From positions 62,001 to 126,000 of the forward strand of contig CACEXE010000001.1 in assembly GCA_902563435.1 (NCBI GenBank): a stretch of 64,000 nt of DNA, in the 5' to 3' direction. The translations under genes were made by a program, and so were the position numbers. Below the pieces are notes generated by a model that ran no database searches, was not told the origin of the DNA, and saw only the letters and a list, made by a program, of their open reading frames with translations. The DNA is from an uncultured Pelagibacteraceae bacterium. GTDB taxonomy: Bacteria > Pseudomonadota > Alphaproteobacteria > Pelagibacterales > Pelagibacteraceae. Position 1 is the first letter of the stretch. Each line of letters opens with the position of its first letter. This document shows positions 52,770 through 62,142 of this stretch, in pieces.

Positions 52770-55765
52770 TGTCACAAGATTTTAGATTAGATAACATTGG
52801 AATGGTAAATAGAAATAAAAAAATTTCTTTTACATTTAACGGTAAAAAATATTTTGGTTATGAAGGAGATACTATTGCTTCTGCTTTAATAGCAAATGGA
52901 GTACATCTTGTTGGGAGAAGTTTTAAATACCATAGACCTAGAGGTTTCTTTGGAGTTGGTGTTGATGAACCTTATGCAATTTTACAATTAGAAAGAAATA
53001 ATGAGAGAGATCCTAATATTAGAGCTACTGAACAGGAGATTTTTGAAGGTTTAGAGGTTAAAAGTGTGAATTGTTGGCCTAGTGTAAACTTTGATATTGG
53101 AGCAATTAATAATTTCTTAAAAATGTTTTTTCCAGCTGGGTTTTATTATAAAACTTTTATGTGGCCACCAAGTTTCTGGTACAAAATTTATGAACCTTTC
53201 ATTAGAATGGCAGCAGGCTTTGGAGAGGCATCTATCAAACATGATAAAGAAAGATACGAGCATAAATATGAATATTGTGATTTATTAATCACTGGGTCAG
53301 GACCTTCAGGTTTAGCTAGTGCATATGCAGCAGCAAAAAATGGTGCGCGTGTAATTTTAGCTGAAGACAAACCAAGGTATGGAGGTAGCCTGTTAACTAG
53401 TGATGTAAATATTGGTAATCAAACTGGTGCTGAATGGTCAGAGAAAATAATTACAGAGTTAAAGTCAATGTCAAATGTGATTGTAAAAAATAGATCACAA
53501 GTATTTGGTTATTATGATCATAATATGTTGGTAATGTCGGAACGAATAAGCGATCACTTGCCCAAAACCCAAAAATATTTACCTAAACAACGTTTGTGGT
53601 ACATAAGAGCAAAAGAAGTTCTTATTTCATCAGGTTCAATTGAAAGACCACTAGTATTTGGTAACAATGATACCCCAGGTGTAATGTTATCTTCAGCAGC
53701 TAAAGAATACATGAAGGTCTATGGAGTTTTAGTTGGAAAAAAACCTTTGATATTTACTAATAATGACAGTGGATATGAAACCGCTATAGAGTTCAAAAAA
53801 AATGGTGTTAATCCAATAATTTTAGATACTAGAAAAAAACCATCTTCTGACATAATTACTGAAGCAAAAAATTTAGGAATTGAAATTAAATATTCTTATG
53901 TGGTAGTTGCTGCTAAAGGATACAAAAAAGTCAAATCAGCTGATATTGCAAAAATATCTGATAATAAAAAAGATTTATCAAATATAGAAAATATTGAATG
54001 TGATTGTATTTGTGTTTCAGGGTTTTGGACACCATCAATTCACTTAGCATCACAATCTGGAAATAAATCTGAATTTAATGAGAAAATAGATGCATTCATT
54101 CCAAAAAAATCTAAACAGAAAGAAAATACTATTGGTTCTGCAAACGGTAAATTTACTTTAGAGGAAACTATTAATGAAGCATTCAATAAAGGATACGAAG
54201 TCTCAAACAAAATAACAGAAAATAATAATAAAGTTTCTATTCCAACTGTAGTTGAAAAAAAATCTTCAGAGCATGACAAGTTTTGGTGTGTTCCATTACC
54301 AAAAGGTAAATCTTACAAAAGATTTTTAGATTTTCAAAACGATGTGGCTGTAACAGATATAGAGTTGGCATTAAGAGAGGGTTTTAGATCAATCGAACAT
54401 GTAAAAAGATATACCACCCTTGGAATGGCAACAGATCAAGGAAAGACAAGTAATCTTAATGGTTTACAATTAGTGTCAGATATTGAAAATAAAGTTGTAC
54501 CACAAGTTGGCCACACTACATTTAGGCCACCTTATACACCTGTTTCAATTGGAGCAATTGTGGGAAGAGAAGTTGGCAAACATTCTAAACCGACAAGAAA
54601 ATCACCAATGCACGAGTGGCACGAAAAAAATAATGCAGTATTTGTTGATGCTGGAGTTTGGTTGAGACCAAGATACTACAAGCAAGGAAATGAAACATTA
54701 TTTGAAGCTTCAAAAAGAGAAGCAAAAAATGTAAGAAAAAATGTAGGTGTATGTGATGTAACTACTTTAGGAAAAATAGATGTTAAAGGCCCCGATGCTG
54801 CAGAATTTTTAAATAGAGTTTATACTAATGCATGGCTTAAGCTACCAGTTGGTAAAGCAAGATATGGAGTGATGCTAAGAGAAGATGGAATTGTAATGGA
54901 TGATGGAACAACAACAAGAATTTCTGAAAATCATTACCACATGACAACTACAACAGCTCAAGCAGCAAATGTCTTGTCTCATTTAGAATATTATTTGCAG
55001 CTAGTTTGGCCAGAATTAAATGTGAATGTAGTTTCAACAACAGAGCAGTGGGCTGGTGCTGCAATAGCAGGCCCAAATTCAAGAGCATTACTAATGAAAT
55101 TATTTCCAAATACTGATGTATCTAATGAAGCTCTACCATTTATGGGTTACAAAGAGGCTGATTTATTTGGTATTCCTGCAAAAATTTATAGAATTTCATT
55201 TTCAGGAGAGCTTGCTTATGAAGTTAATGTGGAGTCAGACTATGGTAATTTCATGTGGGAAAAAATTATCGAAGTTGGTAAAGAATTAAAAATACAGCCA
55301 TATGGAACTGAGGCCCTTTCTACTTTAAGGATAGAAATGGGTCACGTTGCTGGCTCTGAGCTTGATGGTAGAACAATTCCTCATGATGCATCGCTTGAAG
55401 GTTTAGTAAGTAAGAAAAAAGACTTTATTGGTAAAAGATCTTTAAGCAGATCAGCTTTTACAAAACCGGATAGAGAAAAAATAGTAGGCGTTGTTCCATT
55501 AGACAAAACAACAAGTATTCCTGAAGGTTCATATATTGTTAAAGACCCTAAAGCAAAACTTCCAAACCCTAAATTAGGTCATGTCTCAGCATCATGTTGG
55601 AGTGTTGAGTATGATAATCCATTCTCACTTGCGATAATTAAAGATGGTAAAAATATGATAGGACAAAAGTTATTTGCTATGTCACCTTTAAAAAATAAAA
55701 CTATTCCTGTGGAAATTGTTTCATCTCATTATGTTGATCCTGAAGGAAAGAGAGTAAGAGCATGA
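52769..55765 (+). CDS. soxA: Sarcosine oxidase / N-methylglutamate dehydrogenase alpha-type subunit
   Basis: A 998-residue subunit with three parts. Residues 1-110 resemble a ferredoxin-like domain (FTFNGKKYFGYEGDTIASAL) without iron-sulphur cysteines. A dinucleotide-binding region follows (DLLITGSGPSGLASAYAAAKNG, near residue 171). The last 400 residues are a GcvT-type folate-binding domain (GKIDVKGPDAAEFLNRVYTN, FSGELAYEVNVESD). The methyl carbon released at the flavin can go to tetrahydrofolate, giving 5,10-methylene-THF. Its stop overlaps soxG by four bases. Length and order match SoxA/MgdC, which cannot be told apart here. Confidence 0.88.
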   Translation: MSQDFRLDNIGMVNRNKKISFTFNGKKYFGYEGDTIASALIANGVHLVGRSFKYHRPRGFFGVGVDEPYAILQLERNNERDPNIRATEQEIFEGLEVKSVNCWPSVNFDIGAINNFLKMFFPAGFYYKTFMWPPSFWYKIYEPFIRMAAGFGEASIKHDKERYEHKYEYCDLLITGSGPSGLASAYAAAKNGARVILAEDKPRYGGSLLTSDVNIGNQTGAEWSEKIITELKSMSNVIVKNRSQVFGYYDHNMLVMSERISDHLPKTQKYLPKQRLWYIRAKEVLISSGSIERPLVFGNNDTPGVMLSSAAKEYMKVYGVLVGKKPLIFTNNDSGYETAIEFKKNGVNPIILDTRKKPSSDIITEAKNLGIEIKYSYVVVAAKGYKKVKSADIAKISDNKKDLSNIENIECDCICVSGFWTPSIHLASQSGNKSEFNEKIDAFIPKKSKQKENTIGSANGKFTLEETINEAFNKGYEVSNKITENNNKVSIPTVVEKKSSEHDKFWCVPLPKGKSYKRFLDFQNDVAVTDIELALREGFRSIEHVKRYTTLGMATDQGKTSNLNGLQLVSDIENKVVPQVGHTTFRPPYTPVSIGAIVGREVGKHSKPTRKSPMHEWHEKNNAVFVDAGVWLRPRYYKQGNETLFEASKREAKNVRKNVGVCDVTTLGKIDVKGPDAAEFLNRVYTNAWLKLPVGKARYGVMLREDGIVMDDGTTTRISENHYHMTTTTAQAANVLSHLEYYLQLVWPELNVNVVSTTEQWAGAAIAGPNSRALLMKLFPNTDVSNEALPFMGYKEADLFGIPAKIYRISFSGELAYEVNVESDYGNFMWEKIIEVGKELKIQPYGTEALSTLRIEMGHVAGSELDGRTIPHDASLEGLVSKKKDFIGKRSLSRSAFTKPDREKIVGVVPLDKTTSIPEGSYIVKDPKAKLPNPKLGHVSASCWSVEYDNPFSLAIIKDGKNMIGQKLFAMSPLKNKTIPVEIVSSHYVDPEGKRVRA

Positions 55766-56349
55766 CGGTGATTTCTGCATTACAAAATGTCCATGTAGAG
55801 GGGTCATTTGGAAACTTTGAAAATAAATCTGAAAATGAATTATTAAAAATTAAAGAATTAAAAAATTTATTAATCGTTCAAATAGTTCAGTATAAAAATT
55901 CTTCAATTAAAATTGACGATATAAATTTTAACAATTTAAAATTTATAAATCAGGCACAAAAAGTAGTTTCAAATGAAAATATAAGAGTTTTGTGGAATTC
56001 ACCAAATAATTGGCTTTTAGTATCTCATAAAAAAGAATTGTTAAAAGAAATTTACAGCACTTTTAATGAAAATGATTTTGCTGTTACAGACCTATCTCAT
56101 TCTAAAGCAACGATAGAATTAGAAGGACCATACGTAAAAGAAGTTTTAAAAAAAGGATGTCCTTTTAATTTTAATATTTTAACGAAAAATATGAGTATTA
56201 ACTCAGCTTATAATGGAATTTCTTTTATAGTTGATATGGTTGAAAATGAACCAGAAAAAGCAAGAATTTTTTCTCTAAGAAGTTTTGGGGAATCTCTATA
56301 CCATTCTATCACTGATGCTTCTTTAGAATTTGGCTATAAGTGTAATTAG
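55762..56349 (+). CDS. soxG: Sarcosine oxidase / N-methylglutamate dehydrogenase gamma-type subunit
   Basis: A 195-residue subunit of the SoxG/MgdD type, the least conserved of the four. Visible features are an N-terminal acidic region (SEN-ELLKIKEL) and the family-like blocks RVLWNSPNNWLLVSH, AVTDLSHSKATIELEGPYVKEVLKKGCPFN and RSFGESLYHSITDASLEFGY. It overlaps soxA by four bases and ends the operon. The convergent transporter gene finishes four bases later, leaving no room for a separate terminator. Confidence 0.8.
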   Translation: MTVISALQNVHVEGSFGNFENKSENELLKIKELKNLLIVQIVQYKNSSIKIDDINFNNLKFINQAQKVVSNENIRVLWNSPNNWLLVSHKKELLKEIYSTFNENDFAVTDLSHSKATIELEGPYVKEVLKKGCPFNFNILTKNMSINSAYNGISFIVDMVENEPEKARIFSLRSFGESLYHSITDASLEFGYKCN

Positions 56350-56352
56350 TTA

Positions 56353-57966
56353 TTATTCCTCAGTTTTAAATCTAGATTTCTGAATAAATAAAACAAATAG
56401 CACTGGTATAATTAATGTAATAATTGTAACTGTTATTAATAATAATCCTAGCTCAGAATAATCTGCTGTAGTTAAAATTGCGTTTGTAACCTTATCTTTT
56501 ACTTCTCTTGTAATTGTAAAAATTTCATTAAGATATTTTGTTAATAATGCACTTGCAGATAAAGCTAAATTAGTGAATGAGGCAAAAACTGCAAAAAAAG
56601 TTGCTTTTAAATGTGAAGGTGCATTCTTAGCAATCCAAGCCAAAAGTGGAATCATAGATATTTGACCCAAAGGAGATTCTAATGCTGTATTAATTATTGC
56701 TATAAATTTTGCATCAACAATTCCATTTGTTAACGAAGAAGTCCAGTTATGAAATCCATAATACATTCCAACACTTGGCAAAAATAATATTGATCCAGCA
56801 ATTGATAAAATAACAATTATTTTAGCAATAGAATTTTTTGCCATGAATGGTCTAAGCATTATTATTCCGACTAATGTAAGTATAGATGCTAGTAAAGACA
56901 GTATTGAAAAAAATTGTTCATTAAATTGTAGTTCATCAATTTCAAACCAAGATAAGCCTGGCCCAGGTCCGGGCATGGCTCTAAATATAAAAATAATTAT
57001 AGCAGTTCCAACTATAGTAAATCTTAACTTTTCAGGTAACTCTTTAATAAGTTTATTCATAAGAAATAAAATGATTAACATAGAACCTAAAAAAACAATT
57101 TCTTGTGCAAAAGGCAATCCTAACGAACCGACACTCAATGTAAAAATTACAAAAATTAAACTACCACCTAGTATCCACCAATTAACTCTCGTTTTTTCGT
57201 GATTAAAATTGTCTTCCTCACCAGATAGACCTTGTCTAATTAAAATGTTTTTCTTTTTATTTTTTAAATAAGCAGCAAAAATAACACCTAAAATTGAAAC
57301 CATTGGTATTATTAATGCATAAAGATATATCGAGCCGTATAATTGTATTTTTTCGGTCTGTTCAAGATCATCTACCCCCTTAAATAATATCACATTGGCA
57401 AGAGCAACCAATACTGTCCCACCTATAATTGCAAATCTTCCAAGTGTTTGCATCGTCGTATGCATAATTTTAACTTGATCTGCTGTAAATTTTTCTCCAT
57501 TTTCATTAATTAAAGGTACAGCTTCGACTGTCATTGCGTCAGCAACAACATCTTGAACTACATATCCAATAGGAGCTAAAAGAACACTTATTACAAACCA
57601 AGTTTCAACTTTTAAATAAGATGACATTTGTTCTGTATGAATTATTAGTCCGTACATTATTAATAAACTTACACCAATTAATGAGGCACCGACGTAAACC
57701 ATGTAATTCTTCTTATTCCATATTAAATCTACCAAATGCCCTAGTGGCATTTTTAAAGCCCAAGGTATTCCTGCCCAGAAACCTAATCCTGCAAGAAATG
57801 CTGCAGATAAATTTAAGTAATCTTTTACAAAAAAAGTACCTACTATTCCTGTAAGTCCAGATATACCTGCTGCAACATAAATCATTAACGGAGGTAAATA
57901 AGACAATTTAAATTGTCTACCTAAATCAAAAAGTGTTGAGTCTATAAATTGAATGATTTTGTCCAT
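56353..57966 (-). CDS. BT1/folate-biopterin-transporter-like MFS protein
   Basis: A 537-residue inner-membrane protein with about twelve spans. The motif GYVVQDVVADAMTVEAVP (near residue 134) resembles the conserved VxDVVADAL element of the BT1 folate-biopterin transporter family. MPLGHLVDLIWNKKNYM in loop 2-3 and the loop LRQGLSGEEDN fit an MFS fold. BT1 members carry folates, pterins or related compounds; others are PUCC-like or of unknown substrate. Standing next to folate-linked sox and fhs genes, folate uptake is attractive but unproven. Confidence 0.6.
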   Translation of the reverse strand: MDKIIQFIDSTLFDLGRQFKLSYLPPLMIYVAAGISGLTGIVGTFFVKDYLNLSAAFLAGLGFWAGIPWALKMPLGHLVDLIWNKKNYMVYVGASLIGVSLLIMYGLIIHTEQMSSYLKVETWFVISVLLAPIGYVVQDVVADAMTVEAVPLINENGEKFTADQVKIMHTTMQTLGRFAIIGGTVLVALANVILFKGVDDLEQTEKIQLYGSIYLYALIIPMVSILGVIFAAYLKNKKKNILIRQGLSGEEDNFNHEKTRVNWWILGGSLIFVIFTLSVGSLGLPFAQEIVFLGSMLIILFLMNKLIKELPEKLRFTIVGTAIIIFIFRAMPGPGPGLSWFEIDELQFNEQFFSILSLLASILTLVGIIMLRPFMAKNSIAKIIVILSIAGSILFLPSVGMYYGFHNWTSSLTNGIVDAKFIAIINTALESPLGQISMIPLLAWIAKNAPSHLKATFFAVFASFTNLALSASALLTKYLNEIFTITREVKDKVTNAILTTADYSELGLLLITVTIITLIIPVLFVLFIQKSRFKTEE

Positions 57967-57972
57967 TTATTC

Positions 57973-58413
57973 TTAATCTAAAAGGTTTAATTTAATTAAA
58001 CTATTATTTTTTGTTTCTTTGCACCACAATTCATAACTTTCGCACACTCTCCACAAATGATTTGTGGCTCTTTGTGATATTTCCAGGGGAAAATGACTTT
58101 TTGCATAGTACAAATCAGGAAATTTAATCAATTGCTTAATCATTGCCTCTTTTTGTAAATTCAAAAGCCTTAAAACCTCTTTAGAAATTTTTTCTCCTGA
58201 GGTCTCATCAACAAAATCGTTTTCTTTTAGTTTCTCAAACCATTCATCATGAAATTTACCACTACTCACTTTTTCATACAATTTTGAACCCATAAATCTT
58301 TCAATTGCATCTAAATTGGAAATATCAATATTTTGTTTTTTAATTTGAAATATTTCTAAATAGATTGCCTCAGCAACATAAAGTATGAAGGGTTTTTTAT
58401 TTTGTTCTCCCAT
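57973..58413 (-). CDS. Small protein of unknown function
   Basis: A 146-residue mainly helical protein with no signal peptide or membrane span. Noticeable elements are FILYVAEAIYLEIFQIKKQN at the N-terminus, DAIERFMGSKLYEKV and a C-terminal region with several aromatic and Cys residues (HLWRVCESYELWCKE). It lies six bases upstream of the BT1-like gene on the same strand and four bases after the acetyltransferase gene, so the three may share a message. No family was recognised. Confidence 0.6.
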   Translation of the reverse strand: MGEQNKKPFILYVAEAIYLEIFQIKKQNIDISNLDAIERFMGSKLYEKVSSGKFHDEWFEKLKENDFVDETSGEKISKEVLRLLNLQKEAMIKQLIKFPDLYYAKSHFPLEISQRATNHLWRVCESYELWCKETKNNSLIKLNLLD

Positions 58414-58417
58414 AAAA

Positions 58418-58888
58418 TTATAAATCTAAAGTATAATAACAAGAATTAGGGTCCTCTTTATAGTGAGCAAATGGTTTACACTTACTAAATTTAAAATGTT
58501 CAAAAAGTTTTCTGGCAGGTAAAAAGAATTTTCCAGATCCTGTTTCAATACTAAGCTTTTTTATACCTAATTTTTTTGCCTGAATAATTAAATGCGAGAT
58601 TATTTTATTACCGATACCTCTATTTCTAAAATCATCAGATACTCTAATAGATTTAAATTCTCCATGATTTTGTCCAATAAATTTTAAGGCTCCACACCCA
58701 ATTAAATGATTATTATCCCACAAGCTCCAAAATTTTATACTCGGATCTTTAAGCCCAGGGATATCTAAAACATGAGTGCTACCTTTAGAAGAAACAGATC
58801 TTAATTCAATAAAGTGTTTTATTAAAAGATGATTTACCTTTGGGTGGTCAAAGTTATTTTCTATTGATTTAATCATTAGCATGAACAT
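58418..58888 (-). CDS. GNAT family N-acetyltransferase
   Basis: A 156-residue acetyltransferase with the GNAT acetyl-CoA signature: strand GEFKSIRVSDDFRNRGIGNKII holding R-x-x-G-x-G, then HLIIQAKKLGIKKLSIETG and FEHFKFSKCKPF. It transfers an acetyl group to an amine of unknown identity. Alternative starts three and five codons downstream (Met3 and Met5) are possible; none has a clear ribosome binding site. It is divergent from yedK across 36 bases. Confidence 0.8.
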   Translation of the reverse strand: MFMLMIKSIENNFDHPKVNHLLIKHFIELRSVSSKGSTHVLDIPGLKDPSIKFWSLWDNNHLIGCGALKFIGQNHGEFKSIRVSDDFRNRGIGNKIISHLIIQAKKLGIKKLSIETGSGKFFLPARKLFEHFKFSKCKPFAHYKEDPNSCYYTLDL

Positions 58889-58924
58889 ATAATCTAAAAA
58901 AAAATTAAACCAATACGAAAAAAT

Positions 58925-59545
58925 ATGTGTGGAAGATACGTCATCACCAATGCTGTTTCAAAAACAAGTAAAATCGTTAAAACTGCAATTAAAGTAGAAG
59001 ACTCAGAAAATTATAATGCACATCCTTACCAAAAACTTCCAGTTATTAAGAAGTATAACAATGGAAATACTCTTGAAAATTTAAAGTGGGGAATTGTACC
59101 TAGTTGGGCTAAAAAAAAAGACTTTAAACCACTAATTAATGCAAGATTAGAAACGATTGATGAAAAAGTCTCTTTTAAAAAGTTAATAAAGCTTCAAAGA
59201 TGTGTTGCTGTGGCCGACGGATTTTATGAATGGAAGAGAATAGAAAAAGAGAAGAAGCCTTATTACTTTTTAAGAGAGGATAAAAAACTTATTTATATTG
59301 CTGGTATTTTTGAAGAAGATCAATTTTGTATGATTACTGAAGAAGCAAGTTCAAATGTAGCAGAAATTCATCACAGACAGCCAGTTATCTTAAATGAAAG
59401 TGATGTTAATAAATATTTGAATATTGAAATTTCAGGTTCAAATTATTTAAAAGAATCGCAAAAATCAAAACTTTCTTTTTATGAAATTTCTAAGGATGTA
59501 AATAAGCCAACAAATAACAATATTTCTTTAATACAACCTATATAA
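58925..59545 (+). CDS. yedK: SRAP/HMCES family protein (YedK), abasic-site DNA protein crosslinker
   Basis: A 206-residue SRAP domain protein. Cys2 right after the initiator (MCGRYVIT) forms the covalent link to abasic sites in single-stranded DNA. NARLETIDEKVSFKKLIKLQ and RCVAVADGFYEWKR hold the Asn and Glu of the active site, and EIHHRQPVIL the catalytic His. Length is normal. The function is protection of abasic sites during replication, useful alongside the photolyase for a sunlit cell. It ends two bases before the convergent purK gene. Confidence 0.92.
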   Translation: MCGRYVITNAVSKTSKIVKTAIKVEDSENYNAHPYQKLPVIKKYNNGNTLENLKWGIVPSWAKKKDFKPLINARLETIDEKVSFKKLIKLQRCVAVADGFYEWKRIEKEKKPYYFLREDKKLIYIAGIFEEDQFCMITEEASSNVAEIHHRQPVILNESDVNKYLNIEISGSNYLKESQKSKLSFYEISKDVNKPTNNNISLIQPI

Positions 59546-59547
59546 AA

Positions 59548-60591
59548 TTATTTTTCAATTATTGTTAGATGTCCCATTTTTCTTTTCGCTTTTATTTGTT
59601 TTTTTAAATAGTCATAAAAAAACTCATTCTCTTTAAAAGTTTTATTTCTATAAATTGTTATGTCATCACCGATTAGATTAATCATTTGAGCATTATATAT
59701 TTTTTTAGTGTCAATTTTTTCTAAACCACAAACAGCTCTTATATGATTTTCAAATTGACTAACATTGTGTGAGTTTATTGTTAGATGACCAGAATTATGA
59801 ACTCTAGGAGCAATTTCATTAACATATAAGTTTTCATTTTTATCAATAAAAAACTCAACGCATAATGTTCCAATATAATCTAGTTCTTCAACAATTTGTT
59901 TTGCCCATTCTTTTGATTTTACCTTTATTGTTTCTGAAACTTCAGCAGGAATTTTTGAATGTTTCAAAATTTGATCTTCATGAACATTCTCAATCGGTTC
60001 ATATATCTCATATTTTTGATTGCCAAATCTACATATAACAATTGAAATTTCTTTTTTAAGATTAATAAACTTTTCTAAAATATATTCTTTAGTAAAATCA
60101 ATGTCTTCATTTATGTCAATTAAACTATTTAATTTATATTGACCTTTACCATCATATCCAAGAGTAGTAGTTTTAAGTAACCCAGGCAAAAGGTTTTCAT
60201 TATCTTTTATTTCATCCTTATTTTTAATTAAAGCATATTTAGTTGTTATAATATTATTTTTATTTAAAAAATCTTTTTCAGTTAATCTATTTTGGATTAA
60301 ACTATTTATTTCTGGTTTGGGTAAAACACTCTTTGATTTATTTATTTCATTTAATATATCAAAGGGTATATTTTCAAATTCATAGGTAACTAAATCAACG
60401 CTATTAACAAATTCTGTTATAATTTTTGTGTCATGATACTTTCCATATATGAACTTATTTGTAAAATTTTTGGCTGGCGCATCAGGATCATCACTAAGTA
60501 CTACAGTTTTTATATCTACTTTTTTAGCAGCTTCAGAAAGCATACTACCTAGTTGACCACCTCCAATTATTCCTAAAACTGGCTGGTTCAT
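59548..60591 (-). CDS. purK: 5-(carboxyamino)imidazole ribonucleotide synthase
   Basis: A 347-residue ATP-grasp enzyme of purine synthesis, making N5-carboxyaminoimidazole ribonucleotide from AIR, bicarbonate and ATP. Blocks are LGIIGGGQLGSMLSEAAKK at the N-terminus, LLKTTTLGYDGKGQYK and EKFINLKKEISIVICRFG in the grasp domain, and VNEIAPRVHNSGHLTI with the metal-binding region. It follows purE by less than one codon on the minus strand, the usual purEK pair. Confidence 0.95.
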   Translation of the reverse strand: MNQPVLGIIGGGQLGSMLSEAAKKVDIKTVVLSDDPDAPAKNFTNKFIYGKYHDTKIITEFVNSVDLVTYEFENIPFDILNEINKSKSVLPKPEINSLIQNRLTEKDFLNKNNIITTKYALIKNKDEIKDNENLLPGLLKTTTLGYDGKGQYKLNSLIDINEDIDFTKEYILEKFINLKKEISIVICRFGNQKYEIYEPIENVHEDQILKHSKIPAEVSETIKVKSKEWAKQIVEELDYIGTLCVEFFIDKNENLYVNEIAPRVHNSGHLTINSHNVSQFENHIRAVCGLEKIDTKKIYNAQMINLIGDDITIYRNKTFKENEFFYDYLKKQIKAKRKMGHLTIIEK

Positions 60592-61086
60592 TTATTTTGG
60601 TTTTTTTTTAACAGATTTTGATTGTTTAGATCGCCACTTATTCAGATTATTTTTAACACTCTTATCAAAGGTAGAAATAATCGATGCGGCATACAAAGCA
60701 GCATTTATTGCTCCATCTTTACCAATTGCTACTGTTCCAACAGGTATACCTTTTGGCATTTGAGCTATTGATAGTAAACTATCTAGACCTTTTAATTTTT
60801 TACTTTCGATTGGCACTCCTATTACTGGAATTCTTGTTAGAGATGCAATCATTCCTGGTAGATGGGCCGATCCTCCAGCTCCAGCAATTATCACAGAAAT
60901 GTTATTGTTTTCTGCAGATTTTGCATACTTAAACATACGTTCTGGAGTCCTATGAGCAGAAACTATATTTGTTTCGTAATTAATTTTAAGTAATTTAAGA
61001 ATTTTTTCACAAAATTTCATGGTTGAGTAATCAGAATTACTTCCCATAACAATTGATACCTTGTGACTATATTTTTTGTTTTTCAC
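60592..61086 (-). CDS. purE: N5-carboxyaminoimidazole ribonucleotide mutase
   Basis: A 164-residue class I PurE, moving the carboxylate made by PurK from N5 to C4 of the imidazole. Active-site blocks are [36 protein letters not shown], the glycine-rich [19 protein letters not shown], and [21 protein letters not shown] Lys-rich C-terminal tail of about 15 residues follows. It is the first gene of purEK and is divergent from the dipeptidase gene across about 87 bases. Confidence 0.95.
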   Translation of the reverse strand: MKNKKYSHKVSIVMGSNSDYSTMKFCEKILKLLKINYETNIVSAHRTPERMFKYAKSAENNNISVIIAGAGGSAHLPGMIASLTRIPVIGVPIESKKLKGLDSLLSIAQMPKGIPVGTVAIGKDGAINAALYAASIISTFDKSVKNNLNKWRSKQSKSVKKKPK

Positions 61087-61173
61087 GATACGAATTTGAA
61101 TTTATATAGATTAACATATTCTTTAAATTTAAACTAGTCGACAAATTATATTATACTTATATTGTCTTTAAAT

Positions 61174-62142
61174 ATGAACTATCGAATAGATAATCTTCAA
61201 TATTGTAACTGGTCTAGAGATATTTTTCTCATCAATAGGGAAGCTGGATTAAATGCAGTACACGTTACTCTAGTATATCACGAAGATTATGATGAATTCT
61301 TACAAAGAGTTAAAGAATGGGATAGATTTTTTGAAGAAAATTCAGATTTAATTTTTTTGGGAAAAACATTCGAAGATATTACAAAAGCACAATCTGATAA
61401 CAAAACAGCAATTTTTTTTGGTTTTCAAAATTGTTCCCCAATAGAGGATGATATAAACTTAATAGAGAAAGTCCATGAGCATGGTTGTAGATTTATGCAA
61501 CTTACTTATAATAATCAATCCCTTCTAGCCACAGGATGTTATGAAAAAAATGATTCTGGTGTCACAAATTTTGGAAGACAAGCAATTAAAGAGATGAATA
61601 GGGTAGGTATAGTTGTGGACATGTCTCATTCAGCAGAAAAAAGCACTTTAGATGCGATCGAAATAAGTGAAAAACCAATTGCAATTACCCATGCTAATCC
61701 TTCTTTCTGGCATGAGGCTTTAAGAAATAAATCAGATTTTTTATTAAAAAAACTTTCAGAAAGTGGAGGCATCTTAGGTCTTTCATTATATTCTCATCAT
61801 TTAAAAGATGGAACGAATTGTAAATTAGAAAATTTCTGCGAAATGGTTGCTAAAACTGCAGAAATAATGGATGTAAAAAATATTGGTATCGGGTCAGACT
61901 TATGTTTGAACCAACCTGACAGCGTTGTTGAATGGATGAGAAATGGAACTTGGTCTAAAAGTACAAATTACGGAGAGGGAAGTAAAAAAAAACCTGGATT
62001 TCCAAAGCAACCCGAGTGGTTTCTGGACGCTAGAGGGTTTAATAATTTAGAAACAGGATTGAAAAAAGTTGGTTTTAATATGCAGGAAGTAGATGGAATT
62101 TTAGGAAATAATTGGTTTAACTTTTATAAAGGAATTAACTAA
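61174..62142 (+). CDS. M19 family membrane-dipeptidase-like hydrolase
   Basis: A 322-residue metal hydrolase of the renal dipeptidase (M19) family, without signal peptide. Blocks include IFFGFQNCSPIEDDINLIEKVHEHG, RFMQLTYNNQSLLATGC, VVDMSHSAEKSTLDAIEISE, with the metal-binding His, then ITHANPSFW and IGIGSDLCLNQPD. The N-terminal HxD metal pair is not obvious here (the protein begins DNLQYCNWSRDIF), so it may be an atypical member. ATG 61174 is preferred over a TTG at 61162. It overlaps the next unknown gene by one base. Confidence 0.78.
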   Translation: MNYRIDNLQYCNWSRDIFLINREAGLNAVHVTLVYHEDYDEFLQRVKEWDRFFEENSDLIFLGKTFEDITKAQSDNKTAIFFGFQNCSPIEDDINLIEKVHEHGCRFMQLTYNNQSLLATGCYEKNDSGVTNFGRQAIKEMNRVGIVVDMSHSAEKSTLDAIEISEKPIAITHANPSFWHEALRNKSDFLLKKLSESGGILGLSLYSHHLKDGTNCKLENFCEMVAKTAEIMDVKNIGIGSDLCLNQPDSVVEWMRNGTWSKSTNYGEGSKKKPGFPKQPEWFLDARGFNNLETGLKKVGFNMQEVDGILGNNWFNFYKGIN

